Assembly (NCBI GenBank): GCA_963210315.1
Contig: OY723249.1
Span: 2,170,569-2,234,568 of the forward strand
Length of the DNA stretch: 64,000 bases
Direction of reading: 5' to 3'
Source: Rhynchopus euleeides
Taxonomy: Eukaryota; Euglenozoa; Diplonemea; Diplonemida; Diplonemidae
A model generated the notes under the pieces. That model did not search any database and was not told the origin of the DNA. It saw nothing but the letters and a program-made list of their open reading frames with translations. Each line of letters starts with the position of its first letter. Position 1 is the first letter of the stretch. The position numbers were made by a program, and so were the translations under genes. Shown here one piece after another: positions 1 to 11,275 of the stretch.

Positions 1-1309
1 CCTCGGTTATCTGTTTCAACCTGTGTGATGCCGAGTGGAAAGGGGCGGCTGGACACGCAACACAATACCAACGATGCAAAAAAAAAGGCAACAATCTCCG
101 CATAAAAATATACCTCCCCAAATGGTTTTTAACACAGGCCGATCATAGCGCTGGATCTCGGGACACTAGCTGTATTTACAGTGAAGGTTGGTCGGCTCTG
201 TCTCCTCGCCCTGCCTTCTCTGCTCCACTCCTCGCCCCAGGGAATATGCCCTCTCGGAGGGTGTCTAAAGTGCCGGCATTTGCTGGGATTTCAGGTGTGC
301 CACAGCGACGTTCTGGCGGGAAATCCGACCAAAAAAGTCCGAGCTTTAGGCAGCCTTCTCCAGTTGCCATTATTCCGTGTCCGTGTTCGCGCGGTTTCCC
401 CCCACCCTGCCTCCAGGATGACAACAATCGTCTCGGATTCTTCTGGCCTGATCTCAGTTCCGGTCAAGTTCCGCATGCCAGCAAGTGAGTGTGTGGTAAG
501 CCAGTGGATATCGCATCACGACCAGGTGTTTGGTATTTCGCGCGTCTTCAAAAGTAATCATGTCTGTGTGTGTGCGGATGAGCCCTGTTGATTGCGGGAC
601 TCTCTTCTTGTTTGTGTTTTGTTTGCGCAACCTTCTGGCCACCTGCACTCCCAGGGTGTATGGTAGGGGGTGTGAACAAACCACATCGACCCCCCTGCAA
701 CTTTCTTAGATTCGACACTCTCACCGTGAACACACGGTGTGTGAATCGCAAAAAAAAACAATCCCGCACATTGATTGCCATAAACGAACAGACCTCTTTT
801 GAGTTTGCACTGCCACGGGTGCACAGACATGAAGTCGGAAAATGTCGCGGCAGGTGCTTTGGCCCAACGCCCGTCACAGACTCAAGGTGCCGAGGGGCTT
901 GCGGAAGGAAGGGGCGACATGCATGATGTGCAAGCGCTATCAAACGACCCCGCCCGCAAGCACCCACAGGGGGTGAACAGGGGCTGTCTACATCCCCACC
1001 TTACGTGGAGGAAGCGGTGCCCCGATGTCATCAGTGTGATGAGCTCACAGAACGATTCGCCTGACCACACACCCCCCCCTCCCACCCTCCCCCGCTCACT
1101 CTCTTTGAATATTGTGCGTCGAAATCGGTGCCGCCGCCGTGTGGGGACCTTTCAGAAGTGTTATGCAGTGGGGTCGCCTCAGCCTGCTCAGATACGGGAT
1201 TCTTGTCCACCACACACACCCACACAGGCGGGCTGCTTCGCGTGCAGTCAGGGCTGATCTGCCACCGTCCTGTGTTGACAGGATCTCCACCAAAATTCGT
1301 CGCAGCGGG
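1..1309. other. Gene-free stretch and 5' leader of the first gene
   Basis: No reading frame here looks protein-like. Candidate frames are short, rich in Pro, Arg, Ser and Cys, and overlap on both strands, as expected for GC-rich non-coding DNA. The only supported signal is a likely splice acceptor ending at 1281, which lies 28 nt before the ATG of the first gene. Confidence 0.6.
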
Positions 1310-2590
1310 ATGGCGTACTGCTGGTTTTCCTCGGCCTTCGGATTCCGTGAGGGGAGGACCTATGCAGAGAACCAGAAACGCCTCCTTGCGCAATACGATG
1401 AGAAGTCTAACACTCTTGCGAACATGTCGCTCGGGCAGTGGAAGTATATGAGCCTTGCGGACCTGCGAGCAGAGACGCTGTCTGTGCTGGCGAAGCACCT
1501 CGAACCTGCCCCCCAGATGTCCTACGACCTGCGCCAGATGGTTGGTGAGGCGGGTGCGCTCCACCACCACCCGGCATCACGCGGGTGCACATTCCAGGCC
1601 GCGTCGCAGTTCAACTGCCTCGAGTTCATCGGGCCACACGTCGTGCCTGAAGATGGCATCACGATATATGAGAACGATCACACCCAGGGCCCTGCATGCG
1701 CCATCGCATGCCCCGCTGCAACGGCTTTCCGCAACTACCTGGTGAACATGCCTTCAAAGGACGGGGTGCAGCGGCGGGGGCAGACGCAGCGGCGCCAACT
1801 GAACGGCATACAAGATCTGCACGCACACCTGCAGAGCCTCTACGGCGTCTCCTTCTGGGAGGTGCAGAACGGCTATATGGACAGCACCGAGAACAAGCTC
1901 GCGAAGCTGAATGAGGCGCTGCTGGCGTGCAGCACGGAGGAACGCAACGCCCTGAAAGACAAGATCTGCGTGGGCGCACACATCGGGACGCACGTCGTGG
2001 CCGACAGTGGGGATGAGGAGCACCTGGTCGGGCAGGTATTCTGTGCGGCACCTGCGGTGGCGTACAGCCACAATGTCATGCAGGCGCATATGTGGCGTTT
2101 CATCTCGACCCTCATCCTCGAGTCGGCGTATGAATCGACGCTGTGGGCGACGCTGCTTAACCACTACACATCAGACGGCCCGAAGCCAGACCACCCAACT
2201 GTGTTCCTGACAAAACTCGGAGGTGGTGTGTTTGGGAACGAAGCGCCGTGGATCATCTCCTCCATGAAGCGGTCCATCGAGCGTGTCAGCAAGCAGTGCA
2301 AATACGACACAAAACTCCGCGCGCGAGTCGTTCACTTCCGCGATATCGAGCAGGCATATGAGGTATTGGACAACCACTCGCCCCCCACGCCAGGTCCCGC
2401 TGGTCCGCCTGGATGGACAGAAGCGGGCACCGCCCCCTCGTCGGAGCAGAAGCGCCGGCGCTTGCACAGTTCACGTCTTGAGGGCCTCGAGACTCAAACC
2501 TCAGGCGGGCTCGCCGTGCAGTTGGAATTTATGGAAAACGAGCCATCGCCCCCTCGCCGCAACGCGAAGCGCAGGGCCAAGAAGGCCTAG
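1310..2590 (+). CDS. Conserved protein of unknown function with a GGGVFGN motif
   Basis: A single-exon protein of 426 aa. The ATG at 1310 is chosen because a splice-acceptor-like tract ends at 1281 and recognisable conservation starts after it. The frame stays open further upstream, but that part is low in complexity. Recognisable blocks, in order, are AASQFNCLEF (about residues 100-110), the ENDHTQGPACAIACPA/RNYL block (about 125-150), GQTQRRQ, a WEVQNGY block, GQVFCAAPAVAYS, and near the C-terminus VFLTKLGGGVFGNEAPWI. From memory, this order of blocks is shared by an uncharacterised family found in bacteria and varied eukaryotes. No catalytic role is established to my knowledge. The glycine-rich loop faintly recalls macrodomain phosphate-binding loops, which is inference only. 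The last 60 residues are Pro/Arg/Lys-rich and probably disordered. Confidence 0.85.
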   Translation: MAYCWFSSAFGFREGRTYAENQKRLLAQYDEKSNTLANMSLGQWKYMSLADLRAETLSVLAKHLEPAPQMSYDLRQMVGEAGALHHHPASRGCTFQAASQFNCLEFIGPHVVPEDGITIYENDHTQGPACAIACPAATAFRNYLVNMPSKDGVQRRGQTQRRQLNGIQDLHAHLQSLYGVSFWEVQNGYMDSTENKLAKLNEALLACSTEERNALKDKICVGAHIGTHVVADSGDEEHLVGQVFCAAPAVAYSHNVMQAHMWRFISTLILESAYESTLWATLLNHYTSDGPKPDHPTVFLTKLGGGVFGNEAPWIISSMKRSIERVSKQCKYDTKLRARVVHFRDIEQAYEVLDNHSPPTPGPAGPPGWTEAGTAPSSEQKRRRLHSSRLEGLETQTSGGLAVQLEFMENEPSPPRRNAKRRAKKA

Positions 2591-4252
2591 AGGGCCAGGC
2601 CCTGATCCCGCACGCCAAGCAGAGGGTGGGTTGGCAGGGGGCCAACCTTCTGCCGTTCAAGGAGGACGGCCGAAACAGGGCGAGTGGGTGGGTGAGTGGG
2701 TGCCACTGCCCACCGCCAGTCACATTCGGATCTGGAGGACGCTCAAGAACTCTGAATCGAACAGCACAGTGACACTTTTAGAGACAGGGGTGATTCGTCA
2801 AGAGCAGGGGGTGCTCTCGGTGCATTCGGCACTAACAGAAAAAGACAAGAAGAAATGTCTTAGGTGTGGGTGAGGAGTGGGCAGGCCTTACTTAGCAACT
2901 TCAGATGGGTACATATTGTGTCAAAGCCAAACGAAACTGTGGGCAGGTGGGGTGGGTGGGGCCCTGGGTGATGCACACTCTCCGCCAGCTTGGTACTGCT
3001 GGGGCGTCTGCCGCAAACCTAGAGGGCTGTGTGGGAGGGTGTGGGGTGTGGGTGTGGGAGCGTGTTGCATTGGCAGACAGTGTTGGGTACAGCGGGGGCG
3101 AGCCGCATCAGAGCAGGGGTGCTCTGTGCGTTCGACATGCAGCATAAAAATTTCAAAAAAAAACATTCATCTGTATGTGTGGGAACGGGGGGTGGTAGGT
3201 GTGAATGCGTCCTTTCTTCTGTTCAGTCTACGTATAAGAAATCACCAGGCCCCCTCCAAGGCTTTTGCATCACACGCTTCAGACAGTGTAAGGGGATTTT
3301 CGGCTTTGCAACCCGTTTCAATGATGAGAATCAATCCCGAAAAACGCATATGTTTTGGGTGAGCATTATTGGAGATCGACTCTGTTTTACCCCACACTTT
3401 CTCTGAATCACTCTCCCCTATCCCCCGAACTCACAGAATCTCGTGATGACTCTCAACTGAAGCCGTCGGAGCAACTCTGCTGGAAGGTGCTGGCCTGCGA
3501 GCTGTGGGTGCGACGGGCAGCGAAATCTGAAAGCTCCAGACACCGCCTCTGCAAAACCCTGCAAGAGGCCTCGCTACTGTTGCAGTCTCCATCCCCGAAA
3601 CAGATCCAGTTGGTCGGAGGGGCGGGTGGGTGGGGGTGGGGTCGAGGGGCCAAAGGGTTTATCCTCCCTGCCGGCCATCCTCTCCTTTCCGTCAGGCACA
3701 TTGCCCGTTTTGCTGGCCGGCTTCTGCAATTTTTTCTAGCCTTTGCACGTGGGGGCTTTCGGCCACATGGCAGTGCGGCAGGAAGTCGTCGTGGGCTGTG
3801 TCAGGTTGGCGTGTTTGACAGTCAGCAATGCAGCAATACCAAGCCCGACTCGCATGCCAGTGAATTGAAGTGCCTTACAGCATGACGGTGCACGCCAGAG
3901 CTGGTGATATTTATCTGCTAACAAGGCAAGGCTTGCACCACTCGGCTTCATCTCTGCTTTTTTTTCTTGGGGGAGGGTGGGGGGGACACGCAGAAAAAGC
4001 AAATCACCCGTTATGCCTCAGCAAAAAAAAGGAGCTGTGCGTGTTTTTGGCAGCAAATGTTCGGCGTGTCTCTTCTCTGCATCGTTTGAGTATCTGTCTT
4101 GTCCTGACGTTCGGCTTCTGCAGATTGACACCGCCCCCGGTTTGAACAAACAACTCACATTTCTGCACCGGCTCCTTTTCTTTGGATGGGGGTGACGTGG
4201 GTGGGTGGGTGGGGGATGGGGCAGGGGGTTCAGGCCGGGGGGGGGGGGGGGG
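2591..4252. other. Intergenic region, no gene seen
   Basis: About 1.7 kb without a coherent reading frame. It holds G-rich runs, a (GGGT)n tract near 4198-4215 and a pure G run of about 16 nt directly before the transposon that starts at 4253. The G-rich part could form G-quadruplex structures. Confidence 0.6.
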
Positions 4253-5404
4253 TAGGGGGGGTCAAATGGGGGTGACAAACACGATTTTTCAAAAAACCGG
4301 CGCAGAGGCCCCAAAGCCCCCGTAAACCCTCCAAACCCCCCCAGATCGGTCCGGAAACCCATCGAACCCCACTTTTCCACCATTCCGGGCACCTCAGGTG
4401 CCCGAATTGGGGTGCCTAAATTTTGTGCCACCGTTTGGTACCGTACAGTGCCACTGTGTGGGAGGTTGGAAAAGAAAATGCCCCAACACACCACATCTGA
4501 GGGTTGCAATGCATGTTGCTTGCCAACCACGTCATCCGGTGGGTGTCAGGCGCTATGTAGGTGGCATTAGCCAGGTCTTCGATGTGTTCTGGCTTGTATA
4601 TGTACCTCCCTGCCTGCGGCACAGGCACTGCCTTTGTCCCCCACACCAGCCACAGAGAGCGCATTGTCCTCGGTCCACGGTTGCTGATTCATTGTGATGC
4701 GTTGTATCCTCGAGTGAACGTCACACACTAGTGACACCACCACCCGCCATCCGAGAGCTGTATTGACTTTGCGCGCTTCCGTTGCATTCACCTCGCCACG
4801 CATATTGCACCGTTCAGTACCAGTGCTCTTGGGCCAGGCAAAGTAGACCGCAGCAACTACCAATTCTGGCACACTGGGTACCACGACAGCGCACTTCGTG
4901 TGTTCCCGGAATGTACAGCTCGTGTTGCAACAGTCGTTGTCAACACATCCCGGTTGTGGAGCACTGCTGCACAGGAATCACACGACCATCTGGACTTGTT
5001 CCGTACCTACAGGCAGCCTCCCGGTGCATGGTGGCAGGGAGGTACATATACAAGCCAGAACACATCGAAGACCTGGCTAATGCCACCTACATAGCGCCTG
5101 ACACCCACCGGATGACGTGGTTGGCAAGCAACATGCATTGCAACCCTCAGATGTGGTGTGTTAGGGCATTTTCTTTTCCAACCTCCCACACAGTGGCACT
5201 GTACAGTACCAAACGGTGGCACAAAATTTAGGCACCCCAATTCGGGCACCTGAGGTGCCCGGAATGGTGGAAAAGTGGGGTTCGGTGGGTTTCCGGACCG
5301 ATCTGGGGGGGTTTGGAGGGTTTACGGGGGCTTTGGGGCCTCTGCGCCGGTTTTTTGAAAAATCGTGTTTATCCACGTAAAAGGGGGGCATTTGACCCCC
5401 CCTA
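4253..5404 (+). mobile_element. 1.15-kb long-terminal-inverted-repeat DNA element, copy 1
   Basis: Both ends are perfect inverted copies of TAGGGGGGGTCAAATG. The inverted arms extend to about 4614 on the left and from about 5033 on the right (roughly 360-370 bp each), enclosing about 418 bp of unique sequence. The two arms differ by a small insertion/deletion just inside the tips. The element is flanked by TA and poly-G on the left and, before a later insertion, on the right, so a TA target duplication is plausible. A nearly identical copy in the opposite orientation lies at 58579-59729. No long reading frame is present. A minus-strand frame near 4567-4884 vaguely recalls a DDE transposase segment but is too weak to call. 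It is probably a non-autonomous element. Confidence 0.9.
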
Positions 5405-5407
5405 GGG

Positions 5408-5851
5408 CAGTGGTGGCTGCGTACGCGTACGCAACGTGATTTTCAAAAAGTGCGTACGGCGTACGCGTACGCGTACGCGTACGGCGCTGCGTACGGCAGT
5501 CTATGGAGCACAGGAGACGGCCATGGCCGCACACCAAATCCGACAGTCGAACTCAGGTGTACCAGGGGCAGCCTTCGAGCCTTCCAGTCGGAAGTGGTAC
5601 CTTTTGCAGTGTGATTGCGGGTGTACTTGCAGGTGTTGCGAGTTATTCGCCACGTGCGCGGCAAGGAACCATCTGTGAAAGGCAAGATCAAAGGTCAGGG
5701 CCCAGCCACCCGCTGGGTGGCCTGCTGTGTGCTGAGAGACCTGGAATACCAGCCGTACGCAAAATCTGCGTACGCGTACGCAGCGCGATTTTCAGAAAGT
5801 GCGTACGGCGTACGCGTACGCGTACCGTACGGCCGTACGCTGCCACCACTG
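5408..5851 (+). mobile_element. hAT-like non-autonomous element (444 bp) with CGTACG subterminal arrays
   Basis: The termini are inverted copies of CAGTGGTGGCWGCGTACG, flanked on both sides by the same 8-bp sequence CCCTAGGG (5400-5407 and 5852-5859). An 8-bp target duplication and a CAGTG tip are hAT-superfamily traits. Inside each end lies a similar block of about 60 bp in direct orientation (about 5419-5478 and 5767-5826), packed with overlapping CGTACG palindromes around a short A/T-rich core (GATTTTCARAAAG). No transposase is encoded. The target site overlaps the right tip of the 1.15-kb element, so this insertion came later. Confidence 0.8.
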
Positions 5852-6087
5852 CCCTAGGGGGGGGGGGGGGGGAAGGGGTTTCGGCATCAGCGGATCTGCG
5901 CCAAAAAAATAGACAAAATGTACACCGCTCTTCCGCAGGTGGTTTTCTCGAGGGTGCCCACGTTCTGTTCGACCTCCGCGGGAGGAAAAAGTCCGAGCAA
6001 CCAGCCGTCGCTGTGTTCATGGAAAGTGAATCGTGCATCCCTGAGGGTGTGTGCTGCACTAACAAACAAGAATTCAAAACATGCAAA

Positions 6088-6195
6088 GGGGGTCTCCGCT
6101 GGCCGTTATCCTTCGTCACTCTCCGTCAGTTTTCAGCCAATTCAACAGGAAATTCACCAAAATGCACTGACGATCACTCCGTAGCGAAGACCCCC
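6088..6195 (-). mobile_element. 108-bp MITE, copy A
   Basis: A 108-bp element whose ends are GGGGGTCTCCGCT and AGCGAAGACCCCC, an inverted repeat with one mismatch. It is the reverse-orientation relative of the copy at 57124-57231, with the same length and recognisable similarity throughout. It is flanked by AAA on both sides, a possible 3-bp target duplication. Confidence 0.8.
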
Positions 6196-9100
6196 AAAGT
6201 AAATCTACCAAAATACCTGAACTTCTTCGGATTGATACTGGCGCTCCTTTTTGAGGCGGTGGTTCAAAAAGAAAGAACGGAAGGGGTTGTATTTAATGGT
6301 CGTTCCCCCCCTCCCCCAAGGGTCCACTTCGGGCCCACGTGAGTCATCTCGGCGAAGTGCGGTGGGTCATTAGGTGGCCCATTTGGTTGGGTTGTGTTGA
6401 ACGCCCCTGCCGGCCTGTCCGGCTGTTGGGGGCAGGCTTCCGTATCCACCAATTGGCAGCTGCCCGAACTGACCCACTTTGGCGCGGAGAACAACGGGCT
6501 CCTCAGAGCGGCCAACACTCGTTCAACCTCATCCCTCTTTGTGTTTCATTTGTCTTATTTTTGCGTTTTGCATGGGTGAGGGGTGGGTGTGGCACTTTGC
6601 TCTGATCACCCAAGGGCAGGCCTCACAATTTTAGACGTCAAACGGGCACAGTTTGACACAGAGTGAACGGCCTGTGATGCTCAGCGCTTGTTCGGTGGAA
6701 GTGCACCGATGCGTGAATCTATCAGCAGCTGCCATTGGTTTGCCAGTCAGATCACAGAACACTATCCAAGAGAAGGGTTGTGCAGTGTTTTGTGGTTGCA
6801 TTGTGCGCTGTCAGTATTGTAGAGCGGGGCAAATACCCAACGTGGGGCTGTGTACTCTGTATGGTTTTCAAACGGTTCGGCGGGCTTTCCTGTTGTACGG
6901 TGGGTGAGGTGCTGTGTCGACAAGAGCAAACAGGGTTTTGTGGGTTTTGCGCTGTCCGCCACATTCTGCAACACCCGGCCCTCACAAAAAATAGCCCCCT
7001 TCCTGTGGCTTCCTGGCGTTGTTGTTTCTTTGCCAGTCATCACATTTTACCCTGGGCTCTGCGTGCGGTACTGGAGGAAGTGGATGGTTTGACGTCCTTT
7101 CGACGAGTCTGTGCAAGAGACGCATGTGAGTCTCTGACATCATTGTACGATGTCCTTCACCGGAACCCTGCTGGGTGCGTGGGAGGGCGGGGGAACTGGT
7201 GATCCGCGCTGACTGTCCATATCTTATACCGGATGCAATCCGGCACTTGCAGTGCACATTGTAACACGAGACTTCACGCCACGCAGATGTGATTGGGCCC
7301 TTTTCCCACCGCAACCAAGGCTCAGAGGTAGACAGGCAGCCAGAAGGCGGAAACCCCCAGTTCCACCACTAGCCACTCTCCCAACAAGTGTCAAAGTTCC
7401 TATTCATATGTCACCGCGTGATGCCCGCCTCTGCTTGAGGATATTGCTCGACCCCACCCCCCCCTCAACTGCGCCTCCTCTCAGCTGTAAGTCCTGGGTA
7501 AGACGTTAAACTGCCTGGGGGGGCCGTCCCCGGACCATGACGGGTGCCTGCACCAGGAGTCTAGCACGGCCGTGGTCCAGGGCATGACCGAAAACTGCTT
7601 GGGTACCGAGGCTCCCCAGACCAGGATGGGTGGAGACACCTGGAGTCTAAATAGTCACACCACGTCAGGCCAGACCTTCGCATTGCACTCCGCGAAGACT
7701 GCCACACAGCCGCGGGGCAGGTGTGCAGCCTGTGGAAAACCTCGTACAGAAAAGACTGTAAGGGACGACAGCCCCGCCGAGGCGATACAGCGCCAGACGC
7801 GGCCCGAGTTTCTGGAGACCGACCGGGGAACTGGTACGTCTTCAGGATAAGCGCCTCACAGAGGACTGATCCTCACCTGTGTGATCCGTGAACCTCAGCC
7901 CCATGGTGCTGGAGTGGAGCGGGTGCCTCGACCTCTTTTCGGGTTTTTACTATTTCTTTATTTTCTTTTGGGTGCGTCCACCAAAGAAAACGTGGCCACC
8001 CACTCGCAGAGGCTCCCGAAAGCTCCAGCATCAGCTCGAGGTTCATGGTGTAGATCGGTGTCTCCAGAAGAAGGGGATGTCCGGTCGAAGAAGACAAACG
8101 ACGAAGACAACCACACAGGCCGCACAAAAAAAAAACTGCACACCCCGCCTTGTGCGTGATACACCATGAGAATATACTGATGCTTCCTTGCACTCTCCGT
8201 ATCTGTGTCTTGACCCCTTTCTTCGATCTGAGTCTGTTCTCTCCCATTCTCTCTCTCTCTGCTGCCACGGGGTTCCTCGGGGCATATCCGCTGAGTCGCC
8301 GTAGGCCTTTCCGAGTTCGCCTCCCGCTATGTTGACCCACAATGATTCACAGGGCATTCGTCGTACAACCTTAGTCTGGCGCTGTGCGCCTCTCACGGCC
8401 CCTCCCTCGATCATTTCTGGCAATTGTTTCGGTGATGTGGTTACTCCCTGAGGGGGTCTTCTACGGTGCCGAAAACGATTCGTTTATGGTGCATGCCCAC
8501 CTATCTATGATTGGTGAAACCTGCCGAATGGTAGCAAAGCCCCCCACCCCCCCCTTCGGGATCCGTTGCGAGCTAACTTCACACGATTCTGGAGTGTGTG
8601 GTATGCGCTCGAACAACTCCTAACATCTGAACGTCCCAATGGGGAATACATGCGCTCTGCGCGACGTTCCACGCGTATTTCCTCTCCATACATGACACTG
8701 TGGGCCTGCACTGCCGACTGAGGGTCATAGCGCGTGACTCTCTCTCTCTCTCTCAACTGCTTGACAACGTCCCGCTGGCGTGCTGCCCCCCCGAAGCTCC
8801 AGCCCACGCAAGCGTCAGCCAAACGGCACGTGAGGGAGCTCTCTCACATACTCAGCCTCCAACACGGCAGTGTCTCTCTCTCGTATATACATGTGCTGTG
8901 CCGTACACTGTGAATATCCCCGCCCCCGACGAGAACACCCACGCCCTCTCGTATGATTGTCATGTGCATAACGGTAGAACCAGAACATCCCTCAAAGAGT
9001 CTCTGCATCTGCATCTCCTCGACCGCTATCCTGTGTCGCGTCTCCAATGGGGGAATACGGCATCCATACGCACCGCTTTTCTTGGCCCTCTGTATAGGCG

Positions 9101-11275
9101 CCTCTTAGTTTCCTCGACTGCCCCCCCGCTAGCGGTACCCGCGATTCGATTTTCCGTATTGCGCGATTTTTATCTGATATTTGTGGCGGTGGGGGTGTGG
9201 GTGTGGGGGGTGGGGGTGGGAGGACCCGGGCGGAAATGTGGGGTGGCCCGAAGCCCGCTCCCCCCTCTACCCCCCCACCCACCCACGCACCTCACACCTT
9301 GTGTATCTTTTTGAAGCGTTGTCGCAAACGCGCCGAGCATCAGATTGATGCGATCTCTCTTGCGAGACTCTTGGAGCGGCTTATTCAACCATGACCCTCT
9401 GCCGCGGCGAGGGGGGGAAACGGGGAGGCGACAGGGAGAAGCAGCAAAAATGGTTCCGTATCTGATTTCAAGTGGACCGGATATTTCACTTTGTTGCCCA
9501 CAACAGCCCAGTTTACATCAACACAAACCTCCTTTTCTTCCCTTCCGATCGTGTGGTGTTGAGAGAGAGAGAAAGAGAGAAAGGGTGTAGGAAGGAATTT
9601 TCGTTCCGAGGATACCCACACTTCAGGGATATAATCATGTTCACACTTGAAACATACGAGAGAAGAGAGAGAGAGAGAACGAGTGTGAGATAGAGAGAGC
9701 CCTGCGTGTCGCCCCCCCACTGCATCCCACTGCCTTGCTGTCTCTGCCCACCCCTGTCGCACCCAGAGCCAGATGCGCCTCGGTGTGATCGGCGAAAAAA
9801 AATTCGCGAGTCTGGGACAGGGTAAAAGATAGGGTTCCGGGCTGCGCGCCGAAAACCGGGGGTAATCGGGGGTAAAATTTCGGCCATTTCCCCAAATGGA
9901 AGGGCTTTCCCTTCCCACAACACACCACCCCACGCCACTCAACTGGGATGGGCAGGGTGGAGAGTCTGCAGGGGACTGACTTCGCCGCCGCTGCCAGGTC
10001 CGAGAGGAGCGCGCTCCTTCTTGTCGTCAACGCGAAGGAGCCAGTCGATGAGGAAGGCGTTCTTGAGAGCGTGGTGGTGTTGAAAGCACCGCAGGTTGCC
10101 CTTGCAGACTTGGTTCTGGACATGCACAGGCCACAGGGGGGTCTGGGGGGCGGAGCCCCCCAGCCGCCGGAGGCCACGGTAGTGAACAGCTGATTCTGCT
10201 CCATAGTCGCACGCCGCATGTCGTCAACGTGCACCTTGTGCTCAACAGGTTCATCGGGCGAACGCCTGGGGCAGGGCACTGTGCTCTTGGCCCCGGCCTC
10301 CTCTGGCCAAAAAGTACCCTGGAATAGTACCCGGACAGAATCTCAGAAAAATCCCGGTGAAAAAAAAAAAGAGGCACCCCCGGTTTTTCGGGGCAAAATC
10401 TCGAAAACCGGGGCTAAGCCCCGTTTTTCATAACAGTATCTTAAACACTGGTCTGGGATGCGTCTCCTGAATCATGCAAGCCCCCATACAGACACGCATC
10501 TCCCCTGCACACTGGATACAAAGCAAGCCAGGTAGAAGTGAGAGGGGGGATGGGAGAGAGTAAAGGTAGGGATGGACGTACGCCCGCGCTTGTTTTTAAA
10601 ACAAAATTCCTATCCGGGTGTGGGTGTACGCAACACTGCCATTTCCCTGCGTCATACGTGCCTCTCACAGGGCCATCACGCAAGGCAACCCCTGCCTCTC
10701 CCCCATCGCTCCCTCCCTCCCTCCCTCCCTCCTTCCCTCGTATCCTGAAATGCTGCATACGCCCACGCAATCACCATTGCCCTCAGGGCTGGGGGGGAGG
10801 GGGTGGGGGGGGAGGAGGAGGGCCAGGCCCACGCAGCGGTGTCGCCCCATGTGTGTGTGCCATTCTTCTTCCCCGGCACCGCAGTGCCCGCTGCAGGGGG
10901 TGGCTACAGGAGGGGTGGGGGTGGGTGTGCTGTGCTGTGATGTGTTGTGTATGAGCGGAGGGGCTGTCCTCCCCCCTCCACACGGAGTGCAAAAGTGAGC
11001 GAGGTGGCATGGTTCGGCTAGACAAATCCCCAAGGCCCCAGGCCTCCCCCCCCACCCCCCCACCCTCTCTCTCTCTCTCTCTCTGTCCCCTCACCCCCCC
11101 CCCCCCCCCAGGGCCCCCCCTCCCTCCCTTGAAAGAGCATTGCTCTGTGCGTGTTGCGGCAATCAGATATGGTGGGAGAAAGTACCCTGGAGGGGGGAAC
11201 AGAGGGCTGTCTTTGAACTTATCTTGTCTATCACTCCCAGCCGACACACCTTCAACAGGCCGGAGGCGCTGCCTT
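6196..11275. other. 5-kb intergenic region with no supported gene
   Basis: No reading frame shows protein-like composition. Notable contents are CT microsatellites (8738-8752 and 11066-11084) and a GA-rich stretch (9560-9700). There is a perfect 9-bp-stem hairpin built on GGGGGGCGGAGCCCCCC (about 10145-10165). Another inverted repeat, at 10376-10413 (CCCCGG...CCGGGG), is followed by a GGGGCTAAGCCCC hairpin. Around 7485-7520 a TGGGTAAGACGTTAAAC segment may be the worn end of a retroelement, but this is not supported further. The last 250 bp are pyrimidine-rich leader of the next gene. Confidence 0.5.

Noticed and set aside
4567-4884. Possible DDE transposase piece in the 1.15-kb element (minus strand; also 59083-59415 plus)
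   Set aside because: A VCDVHSRIQRI-like segment hints at a transposase core, but the differences between the two copies are mostly amino-acid changing and no catalytic triad can be placed.
5503-6342. A 279-codon plus-strand frame
   Set aside because: It runs through the hAT-like element, a poly-G tract and the MITE. Its composition changes at each border, so it is chance read-through.
7485-7860. Non-LTR retroelement tail (TGGGTAAGACGTTAAAC) with a 92-codon frame
   Set aside because: The motif recalls retroelement ends only from memory, and the frame has no recognisable domain. It was left as a note in the gap description.
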